This document shows positions 1 through 7,473 of a stretch of DNA of 64,000 nucleotides, one piece after another. The translations under genes were made by a program, and so were the position numbers. Under the pieces are notes generated by a model. It saw nothing but the letters and a program-made list of their open reading frames with translations. It did no database searches and was not told the origin of the DNA. This stretch comes from Panacagrimonas sp046594215 (GTDB lineage Bacteria > Pseudomonadota > Gammaproteobacteria > Nevskiales > Nevskiaceae): positions 10,058 through 74,057 of the forward strand of contig JBKJPX010000094.1 in the NCBI GenBank assembly GCA_046594215.1. Reading direction: 5' to 3'. Within the stretch, counting starts at the first letter, position 1. Each line of letters begins with the position of its first letter.

Positions 1-138
1 CATACAGGCTTCAACTTCGACATCGGCGGCGTCGTCATCAACCTGAACGGGACCTCCGTCGACACCCTGGTGCGACGCAACGGCAGAATCCTCGTGACGC
101 GCAGCGACGGCAAGGTCATCACCCGCATCGGCGGTTGA
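1..138 (+). CDS. C-terminal end of an unknown protein (partial)
   Basis: The frame is open from base 1 and ends at TGA 136-138, giving the last 45 residues of a protein that begins outside the window. The peptide alternates short polar and hydrophobic stretches (ends DGKVITRIGG), like beta-strand repeats or the edge of a secreted or outer-membrane protein. No family can be named. A strong hairpin follows the stop and the next gene converges on it, which supports a real gene end here. Confidence 0.5.
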   Translation, partial: HTGFNFDIGGVVINLNGTSVDTLVRRNGRILVTRSDGKVITRIGG

Positions 139-174
139 CGCGGCCGGTCTGGCTTGGCCTGCTTCGCAAATCCT

Positions 175-209
175 GCGGCCGGCGATCAATCACGACGATC
201 GCCGGCCGC
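175..209. terminator. 13-bp perfect hairpin between convergent genes
   Basis: Arms 175-187 and 197-209 (GCGGCCGGCGATC and its complement) pair perfectly around a 9-base loop. It lies between the stop of the partial plus-strand gene and the stop of the minus-strand oxidase gene, the usual place for a shared terminator. There is no T-run on either side, so it may slow polymerase or protect 3' ends rather than act as a classic intrinsic terminator. Confidence 0.55.
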
Positions 210-225
210 GGGATGAGAAGACAGA

Positions 226-2139
226 TCAGGGCACCGGCGTCGTGACCTTCCAGAGAAAGTCCGTCGTCGCGGTGTGCGTGCCGTTGCTCGCCGTCACGAC
301 CACGTCGTAGCTACCGGCCTGCGTCGGCGTTCCGGCCAACCGGGCACCCGTTCCGTTGAGGGCGGTCAGGCTGATTCCGGGCGGAAGACCCGCCGCCGCG
401 AACGTCAGCGGCAGCGCGGCCGGGTCGGTACCCCCGACATCAAACGTGACCGCGGTGCCCGCCGCATCGTCGCGGTCCGTCACGGGAGCGATCGCCGGAT
501 CGACGGTCACGTCGGCGGACCCCGCGGTCGGGATGAACACGGTGCGCGCCTTGGACGGCACGCCATTCTTGTTCAGCACGAACAGGTAGTAATAGCCGGG
601 CGTCACGTCGCCGGGGCGCGAGGTCATGCGCACGTTCAACGAGATCGAGTTGATCACGGTGAACGGCAGCTCGACGAAACGCTGCTCCATGTTGAAGTTG
701 TGCGTGACCGCCGGCGTCTTGATGAGCACGACGCGCGCCGCCGTGTCGGTCCCGCCAACCGAGGCATAGCCCAGGGTGAAGTTGCGTCCCACGACGAGTT
801 CGGTCGGCGCCGAGGCCACCGACGGACGCGACGCGAGGCGGTTGGATGCGTCGAACAGGTAGGGCGGCGAGTAGATCTCGGCGTTGAGGTTGCCCGGCAG
901 GTCCGGCGGACCCGGCGCGCCGCCGCCGCCCACGAGCACGGTGGCATCGGGCAGGAGCACGGCCGTGGAGTGGTACAGGCGCGGCACCTTCTCGGCGGCG
1001 CCCAGGGCCCACACGCCGGTGACCGGATCCCAGATCTCGGCCTTGAGATTGGCGCCGCGCGTGGTGTTGTAGAAGACGCTGCCGCCGGTGGTGAGGACCT
1101 TGCCGTCGGGCAGAATCGTTCCGGTCGACAGGCGCCTCAGCGAGGACAGGTCGCCCGAAGGCGTCAGCGTGGGCGCGGCACCGCGGGCGTCGATGATCAA
1201 CGAACCCTTGGCGGGGGAGTTCGGGACCATGTTGCCGCCGAACTGCAGAATGCGGCCCGGTCGGAACATCGCGACGGTGGCGTCGTCACCCCGGTAGATC
1301 GCCGGGAAGGTCCCCGCTGGCGTGATCGCGCCGGCGCCCTCCGGGTTGAGGTAGTACATCGTCCCAAGCGTGTCGTAGCCGAACACTCGCCCGTCCGGAA
1401 TCACGAAATTGCGCGGGTAGTAGTAGCGCAGCGTGCTCGTGTCGGCGCCGGTCAGCAGCCGATAGCTGCCGTCGAGTTCACGCACCTCGGGGCGGTCGAC
1501 GCCGCTGATGCGCGTCTCGCTCTTGCCGCCCTGGACCAGGACGCGGCCATCGAGCAGGGTCGCGACGCTGCCGTACCAGCGGCCACGGTTCATGCTGGCG
1601 CTCGAAGTGAGCGAGTTGTCGAGCGGATTGAAGATGTTCGAATCGGAGTTTCCGTCGCTGTCGTCCTCGGGAACGACGTCGTCGGTCGGATCCGGGTCCA
1701 CGAAGCGCGGGAACGTGTCGCCGCCCACGATCACCACCTTGGGGTCCCGTTCGGGCAGGATCAGCTGCGCGCTGCAGAAGATGTCGGTGATGGTCTGGTT
1801 GGGCAGCACCAGGTGCGCGTCGGCGCCGGTGCCGTCGGAAGGCGTCCACAGGTCGTAGGTGAAAGCCCCCGAAAACGGCGGCCCCCCATCGCCCGACGGC
1901 TGTGTGCCGTAGCTCAGCATGCGGCCGTCCGGCAGGATCGCAGAGTGGATGGGAATCAGCGGCCAGCCGATCAGCGGGCCCCACCTCCCGCCCACCACCG
2001 GCAGCACGACGGTCGGATCGGTGGGATCGGGGCCCTGCGGATTCAGGCGCTCGCCGGAGCCGCCACCACTGCAGGCGGCCAGCATCACTGCGGACAACAC
2101 TGCGGCGAGGCAGCCGATCGGGAATTTTGCGTTGCTCAT
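226..2139 (-). CDS. Copper-radical oxidase lipoprotein (galactose/glyoxal oxidase-like, DUF1929)
   Basis: A 637-residue protein starting at ATG 2139, chosen because it gives a lipoprotein signal with lipobox LAAC (Cys23). Upstream in-frame codons would bury that signal. Residues of about 45-430 carry kelch-like repeats (RWYGS, YPRNFVIPDGRVFGYD, RLYHSTAVLLPD), about 435-540 match the DUF1929 early-set domain (THNFNMEQRF), and about 550-635 form a putative Ig-like domain (AAGLPPGIS). The residues that in galactose oxidase make the Cys-Tyr cofactor and bind copper appear present: Cys122, Tyr189, Tyr389, His390 and His480. The family oxidises primary alcohols or aldehydes with O2 and yields H2O2. 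The substrate here is unknown. It is a clear relative of the N-terminal part of the giant protein at 20591-25063. The gene is divergent from gshB. Confidence 0.85.
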   Translation of the reverse strand: MSNAKFPIGCLAAVLSAVMLAACSGGGSGERLNPQGPDPTDPTVVLPVVGGRWGPLIGWPLIPIHSAILPDGRMLSYGTQPSGDGGPPFSGAFTYDLWTPSDGTGADAHLVLPNQTITDIFCSAQLILPERDPKVVIVGGDTFPRFVDPDPTDDVVPEDDSDGNSDSNIFNPLDNSLTSSASMNRGRWYGSVATLLDGRVLVQGGKSETRISGVDRPEVRELDGSYRLLTGADTSTLRYYYPRNFVIPDGRVFGYDTLGTMYYLNPEGAGAITPAGTFPAIYRGDDATVAMFRPGRILQFGGNMVPNSPAKGSLIIDARGAAPTLTPSGDLSSLRRLSTGTILPDGKVLTTGGSVFYNTTRGANLKAEIWDPVTGVWALGAAEKVPRLYHSTAVLLPDATVLVGGGGAPGPPDLPGNLNAEIYSPPYLFDASNRLASRPSVASAPTELVVGRNFTLGYASVGGTDTAARVVLIKTPAVTHNFNMEQRFVELPFTVINSISLNVRMTSRPGDVTPGYYYLFVLNKNGVPSKARTVFIPTAGSADVTVDPAIAPVTDRDDAAGTAVTFDVGGTDPAALPLTFAAAGLPPGISLTALNGTGARLAGTPTQAGSYDVVVTASNGTHTATTDFLWKVTTPVP

Positions 2140-2349
2140 CTGTTTCAGGCGCTCCGAGCCGGGCGCGGTTGCCGCGACCGCCGGCTCATAAAAGGTGGCT
2201 TCGCCGATGTTTGCCGCGAACCGCGGTCGGCGCAAGCCGCGAATTTGACCACGGACGCAGGAATCGCGGGCCGCAGGAATCGCGCCCGGAGCCGTCGGTC
2301 GGTTCCAACGTCTGGCAGTACGATGGCGTCAGGTTCCCGGATCACATCG

Positions 2350-3336
2350 ATGAACAGCACCCCCAGCCGCACGCTCGGCGTCGTCATGGACCCCATCGGG
2401 TCGATCAAACCCTACAAGGACACCACCCTGGCGCTCATGCTGGCAGCGCAGAAGCGCGGCTGGTCGTTGCGGTACCTGGAGCAGTCAGACCTGTTCGCGC
2501 GCGACGGCGTCGCCTACGGCCGTGCCCGGCCGGTCCAGGTCCACGACGACAGGGAGCACTGGTACGACTTCACCGGCGAGGCGCAGGTCACGCCGCTGGG
2601 CACGATGAGCGCCATCCTGATGCGCAAGGATCCGCCCTTCGACCTCGATTACATCATGAGCACCTACATCCTGGACCGCGCCGCGATCCAGGGCGCGCTG
2701 GTGCTCAACCGCCCGCAGAGCCTGCGTGACTGCAGCGAGAAGCTGTTCACGGCATGGTTTCCCGAACTGACGCCGCCAACCCTCTTCGCGCGCGACTCGG
2801 TCAGCTTGCGGGCCTTCCACGCCGAGCATGGCGACGTCATCTACAAGCCCGTCGACGGCATGGGCGGCACCGGCATCTTCCGCGTGGGGCGCGATGGCCT
2901 GAACCTGGGCGCGGTGATCGAGGAACTGACGGATCGCGGCCGCCGCATGATCGTGGCCCAGAAATACCTGCCCGCCATCGTCGACGGCGACAAGCGCATC
3001 CTGATGGTCGACGGCGAGCCAGTGCCCTACTGCCTGGCGCGCGTGCCGATGGCGGGTGAGACGCGCGGCAACCTCGCGGCCGGCGGCACTGGTCGCGCGC
3101 AGCCGCTGTCCGACGCCGACCGCCGCATCGCCGCGCGCGTGGGGCCCGAACTCAAGCGCCGCGGCCTTGTGTTCGTCGGCCTCGACGTGATCGGCGAGCA
3201 CCTGACGGAGATCAACGTCACGAGCCCGACCTGCGCGCGCGAGATCGACGCCGCGTTTGGAACCGACATCGGCGGGTTGCTGATGGACGCCATCGATCAG
3301 CGTCTCTCGGAGTCGGGCCAGACCCTTATTGCCTGA
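2350..3336 (+). CDS. gshB: Glutathione synthetase
   Basis: A 328-residue ATP-grasp enzyme that joins gamma-glutamylcysteine and glycine to make glutathione in the cytoplasm. The start MNSTPSRTLGVVMDPIGSIK matches the family beginning, where the VMDPI..I...KD motif opens the N-terminal domain. ATP-grasp features follow: VIYKPVDGMGGTGIFRV and the metal-site region LVFVGLDVIGEHLTEINVTS near the C-terminus. The length fits the family (about 316 residues in E. coli). It is the first gene of a plus-strand run (gshB, yqgE, ruvX, pyrB, pyrC-like), an order known in pseudomonads and xanthomonads. Confidence 0.95.
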   Translation: MNSTPSRTLGVVMDPIGSIKPYKDTTLALMLAAQKRGWSLRYLEQSDLFARDGVAYGRARPVQVHDDREHWYDFTGEAQVTPLGTMSAILMRKDPPFDLDYIMSTYILDRAAIQGALVLNRPQSLRDCSEKLFTAWFPELTPPTLFARDSVSLRAFHAEHGDVIYKPVDGMGGTGIFRVGRDGLNLGAVIEELTDRGRRMIVAQKYLPAIVDGDKRILMVDGEPVPYCLARVPMAGETRGNLAAGGTGRAQPLSDADRRIAARVGPELKRRGLVFVGLDVIGEHLTEINVTSPTCAREIDAAFGTDIGGLLMDAIDQRLSESGQTLIA

Positions 3337-3363
3337 AGGGCGGGCCAGCCGGATACTCGGTTC

Positions 3364-4074
3364 ATGGCCGCCATCCGCATCCCTGTCGCCACCGTCCGCC
3401 GACTGCGAGATCGCACCGGCGCAACCCTGGCGGCGTGCAAACGCGCGTTGCAGGCGCACGCGGGCGATGAGGACAAGGCGGAGGCACAGCTGCGTTCCGA
3501 CAACGCGCTGGACGGCGACGCGTCGTCGCTAAAAAACCAATTCCTCGTCGCCATGCCCGGACTCGAGGACGATAACTTCAGCCACACCGTCTCGCTGCTG
3601 TGCGAGCACAACGACAAGGGCGCGATCGGGCTGATCATCAATCGTCCGACCGACCTCACGCTCACCGCGATGCTCGACCAGATGGGCGTCAAGCACGACG
3701 CCACGGGCGTGGCCGACCATGTCGTGTTCTGGGGCGGGCCGGTGCAGCCCGAGCGCGGCTTCGTCGTGCACAAGGGCCCCGGCGGCTGGGAGTCCTGCAT
3801 GCCGATCAGCAAGGACCTCTACATCACCACCTCGCGCGACGTGCTGGCCGCGATCGGCGAGGGCCGCGGGCCGAAGGAATTCCTGGTCACGCTCGGCTAC
3901 GCCGGCTGGGGCGCGGGACAGCTCGAGACCGAGATCCTCGCCAACTCCTGGCTCAACACGCCCGTCGATCCGAACGTGCTGTTCACCACGCCAGCGCGAA
4001 GCCGCTGGCAATCGGCCACGCGACTGCTGGGCCTGGACGTCACGCAGCTGAGCAGCGGCGCCGGGCACGCCTGA
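3364..4074 (+). CDS. yqgE: YqgE/AlgH family protein with an EF-Ts-like (TS-N/UBA) N-terminal domain
   Basis: A 236-residue protein; family members are usually about 185-190. Residues of about 55-230 are a standard YqgE/AlgH (DUF179) domain (NQFLVAMPGLEDDNFSHTV, CEHNDKGAIGLIINRPTD, VFWGGPVQPERGFVVH). The family is conserved but its biochemical role is poorly defined. The first 48 residues are not part of the family. They resemble the N-terminal UBA-like domain of elongation factor Ts: VRRLRDRTGATLAACKRAL followed by GDEDKAEAQLR matches the EF-Ts pattern LRxxTGAGMxxCKxAL...GDxxKAxxxLR. No ATG, GTG or TTG lies between this segment and the usual YqgE start, so the extension seems needed for translation. 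ATG 3364 has only a weak ribosome site. The family call is sure; the fusion is inference from motif matching. Confidence 0.88.
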   Translation: MAAIRIPVATVRRLRDRTGATLAACKRALQAHAGDEDKAEAQLRSDNALDGDASSLKNQFLVAMPGLEDDNFSHTVSLLCEHNDKGAIGLIINRPTDLTLTAMLDQMGVKHDATGVADHVVFWGGPVQPERGFVVHKGPGGWESCMPISKDLYITTSRDVLAAIGEGRGPKEFLVTLGYAGWGAGQLETEILANSWLNTPVDPNVLFTTPARSRWQSATRLLGLDVTQLSSGAGHA

Positions 4075-4190
4075 CGGGACCCGGGACTCGAACACGAACG
4101 CTGGGCGGGTTTTTTCTGCAACTCCTTTTCCGTGAGGGATCCTGTTCGATGTTCCGTCGTGGTTCCCCGGTTTCGCTGATCGGCCCCTGA

Positions 4191-4616
4191 GTGTCCTTCC
4201 TGGCTTTCGACTTCGGCCACAAGCGCATCGGCATCGCCGTCGGCGACCGCATCACGGGCACTGCACGCCCGCTCCCCACCATGGCATCCGCGTCCACGCC
4301 GGACTGGAATGCCTTGATGAAGATCATCACCGAATGGCGCCCGCAGGCGCTCATCGTGGGTCTGCCACTTGACGAAGACGGCTCCGAGCAGCCCATCACC
4401 ACGGCGGCGCGCAAGTTCGCGGACGAACTGGGGCGACGCAGCAAACTGGTCGTCCATCTCGCTGATGAAAGATTTTCCTCGCGCGCCGCGGACGACGCGC
4501 TGCGCGACGCACGCTTCAGCGGCCGCATGACCCGCCGCGTGCGCAAGGGCGACCGGGACGGTGAAGCCGCGCGGGTGATCCTCGAACAGTGGATGGCCTC
4601 CACTCCCCCGGACTGA
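4191..4616 (+). CDS. ruvX: Holliday junction resolvase-like / pre-16S rRNA nuclease (RuvX/YqgF)
   Basis: A 141-residue RNase H-fold protein read from GTG 4191 (SFLAFDFGHKRIGIAVGD). The DFG..RIG..VGD opening, the LIVGLPLDEDGSE segment and LADERFSS are the conserved acidic-site blocks of YqgF, which processes the 5' end of 16S rRNA. The length equals that of E. coli YqgF (138). It follows yqgE, as in many gammaproteobacteria, but the pyrR gene that sits next in Pseudomonas is absent and pyrB follows directly. Confidence 0.93.
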   Translation: MSFLAFDFGHKRIGIAVGDRITGTARPLPTMASASTPDWNALMKIITEWRPQALIVGLPLDEDGSEQPITTAARKFADELGRRSKLVVHLADERFSSRAADDALRDARFSGRMTRRVRKGDRDGEAARVILEQWMASTPPD

Positions 4617-4691
4617 TCCACGGCTCCGACCGAGTCGCGCCTCCCGAAGTTTCTCGATTCCAGCACCGGCGGGCTACAATCTCGCCCTGAA

Positions 4692-5669
4692 ATGACCTCG
4701 TCCCTCCAACTCGACCAGCACGGCCGCCTGCGCCATCTGCTGACGATGGATGGCCTGCCGCGACAACTCCTGACGGACATCCTCGATCGCGCGGCACACC
4801 TCGCCGAGGCGACCTCGGGCGCGGACAAGAAGCTCCCCAACCTGCGGGGCCGCACCATCGTCAACCTGTTCTTCGAGGCCTCGACGCGCACGCGCTCGAC
4901 TTTCGAGGTGGCGGCCAAGCGCCTGTCGGCGGACGTCATCAACCTGCAGGTCTCTTCGTCGAGTACATCCAAGGGCGAAACCCTGCTCGACACGCTCAAG
5001 ACGATGGAGGCGATGCAGGCGGACCTGTTCGTGATCCGCCACGACGCCAGCGGCGCCGCGCACTTCTTCGCCGAACACGCGGCGCCTGGCGTGGCGATTC
5101 TCAATGCCGGCGACGGCCGCCACGCGCATCCGACGCAGGGCCTGCTCGACCTGTACACGATTCGCGCCCATAAGGGCGCGCCGGAAAACCTCAGCGTGGC
5201 GATCGTCGGCGACGTGCTGCATTCGCGCGTCGCGCGCTCCGACATCCACGGCCTGCGCATCCTGGGCTGTCGGGATATCCGCGTCGTCGCGCCGCCGACC
5301 CTGATTCCTGCTGGCATCGAGCAGATGGGCGCACGCGTCTATCACCAGCTCGAGGCCGGGCTCGACGGCGTTGACGTCGTGATCCTGCTGCGCCTGCAGA
5401 CCGAGCGCATGATCGGCGCCTTCCTTCCGTCGCTCGGCGAATTCCACCGCGACTTCGGCCTGACCCGTGAGCGCCTGAACAAGCTCAAGCCCGACGCGGT
5501 CGTGATGCATCCGGGCCCCATCAACCGCGGCGTCGAGATCGCCGGCGAACTCGCCTACTCCGAGCGGTCGCTGATCCTCGAACAGGTGGCCAACGGCATC
5601 TCGGTGCGCATGGCGGTGATGGACATGATCCTGGGGAACGCGGAAGGCGGAATTCGGAATGCGGAATAA
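4692..5669 (+). CDS. pyrB: Aspartate carbamoyltransferase catalytic chain
   Basis: A 325-residue enzyme that condenses carbamoyl phosphate and aspartate, the committed step of pyrimidine synthesis. It shows the carbamoyl-phosphate motif FFEASTRTRSTFEVAAKRL, the HPTQGLLDLYTI block and the C-terminal MHPGPINRGVEI. Its last codons (GNAEGGIRNAE) are encoded by a repeat-like run of GGAAT units, so this tail is not family sequence. The gene overlaps the pyrC-like gene by 11 bases, which suggests coupled translation. That fits the known need of Pseudomonas-type PyrB for a pseudo-dihydroorotase partner. Confidence 0.96.
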   Translation: MTSSLQLDQHGRLRHLLTMDGLPRQLLTDILDRAAHLAEATSGADKKLPNLRGRTIVNLFFEASTRTRSTFEVAAKRLSADVINLQVSSSSTSKGETLLDTLKTMEAMQADLFVIRHDASGAAHFFAEHAAPGVAILNAGDGRHAHPTQGLLDLYTIRAHKGAPENLSVAIVGDVLHSRVARSDIHGLRILGCRDIRVVAPPTLIPAGIEQMGARVYHQLEAGLDGVDVVILLRLQTERMIGAFLPSLGEFHRDFGLTRERLNKLKPDAVVMHPGPINRGVEIAGELAYSERSLILEQVANGISVRMAVMDMILGNAEGGIRNAE

Positions 5670-5689
5670 ACAGCCCGATTCCGGATTCG
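5646..5689. repeat. GGAAT-type repeat cluster inside the pyrB/pyrC-like junction
   Basis: Three GGAA units spaced about 7 bases apart (GCGGAATTCGGAATGCGGAA) are followed 10 bases later by the partly complementary CGATTCCGGATTCGC, so the segment can fold into an imperfect hairpin. It codes for both the PyrB tail and the first residues of the pyrC-like protein. Heptamer repeats of this kind occur between genes in xanthomonads (general knowledge). Here the repeat has been taken into two reading frames. Confidence 0.5.
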
Positions 5690-6981
5690 CAAGCGGCTCC
5701 CTGCTGTTTGAAGGCGCGCGCGCCCTCGATCCCGCGACCGGCTTCGACGGCACCGTATTCGTCGGCGTGCGGAACGGCCTGATCGAGACGGTCGGCGCCG
5801 ACCGGCCTGCCGGTGCCTTCGACGAAACCATCGATGCACGCGGACAGTGGCTGATGCCCGGCATCGTCGATCTCGCCGCGCGCTTCCGCGAGCCCGGGGC
5901 TTCGCACAAGGCCACGTTCGCCAGCGAAACCCGGGCGGCGCAGTCGGCCGGCATCACCGCCGTCACGATTCCGCCCGACACGCGGCCGCCGATCGCCAAT
6001 CCCGCGATGGTCGACCGCATCCGCGGCATCGCTGACCGCGCCGGCGGGCTGGACGTGCACCTGCTCGGTGCGCTGACGCAGGACCTCGCCGGCGAATCGC
6101 TGGCCGAGATGAGCGCGCTGCGCCAGGCCGGCTGCGTGGGCGTCAGCAACGCCGCATTCGGCCTGCGCGACTCGCTGGTCGGCCGCCGCGCGCTCGACTA
6201 CGCGCAAGGCCTGGGCCTGACGGTCCACGTGTTCGCGCAGAACCCGGCCCTGGCCAACCGCGGTTGCGCGCACGAGGGCCCCGTGGCCACGCGCCTGGGC
6301 CTGGCGCCGATCCCGGCTGCTGCCGAGGTCTCGGCGATCCGCTTCTGGATCTCGCTGGTCGAGGACACTGGCGCGGCCGTGCATTTCGGACGGCTTTCGA
6401 CCGCGCGCGGTGTGGAGATGGTCGGCTCGGCTCAGAAAATCGGCCTGCCGGTAAGCGCCGACGTCGCCGCGCACCAGCTCTTCCTCACCGCCGAGGACGT
6501 CACCGGCTTCAATGCGATGTGCCACGTCCTTCCGCCGCTGCGCTCGGTCGAGGACCGCAACGCGCTGCGCGCGGGCGTGGCGCACGGCCTGATCGCTGCG
6601 ATCTGCTCGGATCACCAGCCGCACGAGCCGGACGCCAAGATCAACCCCTTCCCGCTGACCGAGCCCGGCATCTCGGCGCTCGAGACCTTGCTGCCCCTGT
6701 GCCTCCAGTTGGTGGAGGACGGAGTACTCAGCCCCCTGCAGCTGGCGGAACGCCTCGCGCTTGGACCAGCCCGCGTGCTGGGCGTGCAGGCCGGCTCGCT
6801 GAGTCCGGGCACGCGGGCCAACCTCGTGCTCGTGAACCCTGCGCAGCCCTTCGAGCTGCGCGGCGATCTGATGCTCAGCGCCGGCCGCAACACGCCGTTT
6901 CTCGGCCGACAGCTGCCGGGCCGCGCAAGCCTCACCCTCCACTCCGGGACCGTCGTCTACCGTGGCGGCAACCCCCGCTGA
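5659..6981 (+). CDS. pyrC': Non-catalytic dihydroorotase homologue (PyrC'/PyrX type)
   Basis: A 440-residue amidohydrolase-fold protein. In active dihydroorotases the first metal site is D-x-H-x-H-x-R-EPG. Here it reads DLAARFREPG (residues 71-80), so both histidines are replaced by Ala73 and Arg75. The SDHQPHEPDAK and PGTRANLVLV blocks remain. In Pseudomonas such inactive homologues are structural partners needed to assemble the PyrB dodecamer. The overlap with pyrB here argues for the same role. A catalytic dihydroorotase should be encoded elsewhere. The first dozen residues come from a repeat, so the true start could be slightly downstream. Confidence 0.92.
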   Translation: MRNKQPDSGFASGSLLFEGARALDPATGFDGTVFVGVRNGLIETVGADRPAGAFDETIDARGQWLMPGIVDLAARFREPGASHKATFASETRAAQSAGITAVTIPPDTRPPIANPAMVDRIRGIADRAGGLDVHLLGALTQDLAGESLAEMSALRQAGCVGVSNAAFGLRDSLVGRRALDYAQGLGLTVHVFAQNPALANRGCAHEGPVATRLGLAPIPAAAEVSAIRFWISLVEDTGAAVHFGRLSTARGVEMVGSAQKIGLPVSADVAAHQLFLTAEDVTGFNAMCHVLPPLRSVEDRNALRAGVAHGLIAAICSDHQPHEPDAKINPFPLTEPGISALETLLPLCLQLVEDGVLSPLQLAERLALGPARVLGVQAGSLSPGTRANLVLVNPAQPFELRGDLMLSAGRNTPFLGRQLPGRASLTLHSGTVVYRGGNPR

Positions 6982-7074
6982 AGCCCGCATGCAGCCGTGT
7001 ATAGTCCGAGCGTTCGTGCGGGGGCGCGGACAGAGGCACGGCAGTACTCGCGTGGGGGCAAGGAGAGGCACCAA

Positions 7075-7440
7075 ATGGCACGGGTCATGATCGTCGACGA
7101 TTCGCCGACGGATGCACTGAATCTGAAGAACATACTGACGAAGGCCGGGCACACCGTGATCGAGGCCAGCAGTGGTTCCGACGCGATTCCGCGCATCAAG
7201 TCGGAGCGGCCTGATTGCGTCGTCATGGACGTGGTCATGCCGGGCGTCAACGGGTTCCAGGCCACGCGCACGTTGTCGCGTGACCCGGCAACCGCCGCGA
7301 TCCCAATCATCGTGTGCAGCAGCAAGAGCCAGGAAACGGACCGCGTGTGGGCTTTGCGCCAGGGCGCGCGGGAGTACCTGGTCAAGCCAGTGAAAGATAA
7401 CGATCTGCTTTCGAAGATCCGCTCGGTACTTGGCGCCTAA
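7075..7440 (+). CDS. pilH: Twitching-motility response regulator (PilH-like)
   Basis: A 121-residue stand-alone receiver domain. ATG 7075 has the ribosome site AAGGAGAGG just upstream. The acidic pocket (IVDDS), phospho-acceptor Asp52 in VVMDVVMPGVNGFQ, the switch Ser/Thr region and Lys in LVKPV are all present. The stretch DPATAAIPIIVCSSKSQETD and QGAREYLVKPV are typical of PilH/PilG of the Chp chemosensory system for type IV pili. It lies directly before a PilJ-type receptor, so the pair is probably one transcript. Confidence 0.9.
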   Translation: MARVMIVDDSPTDALNLKNILTKAGHTVIEASSGSDAIPRIKSERPDCVVMDVVMPGVNGFQATRTLSRDPATAAIPIIVCSSKSQETDRVWALRQGAREYLVKPVKDNDLLSKIRSVLGA

Positions 7441-7473
7441 GCCGAAGACACCGCATCACGGGAGGAGTTGTCG

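Noticed and set aside
3553..3555. Internal ATG of yqgE as the true start
   Set aside because: It would remove the conserved NQFLVA strand of the YqgE domain, so the longer frame with the EF-Ts-like part is preferred.
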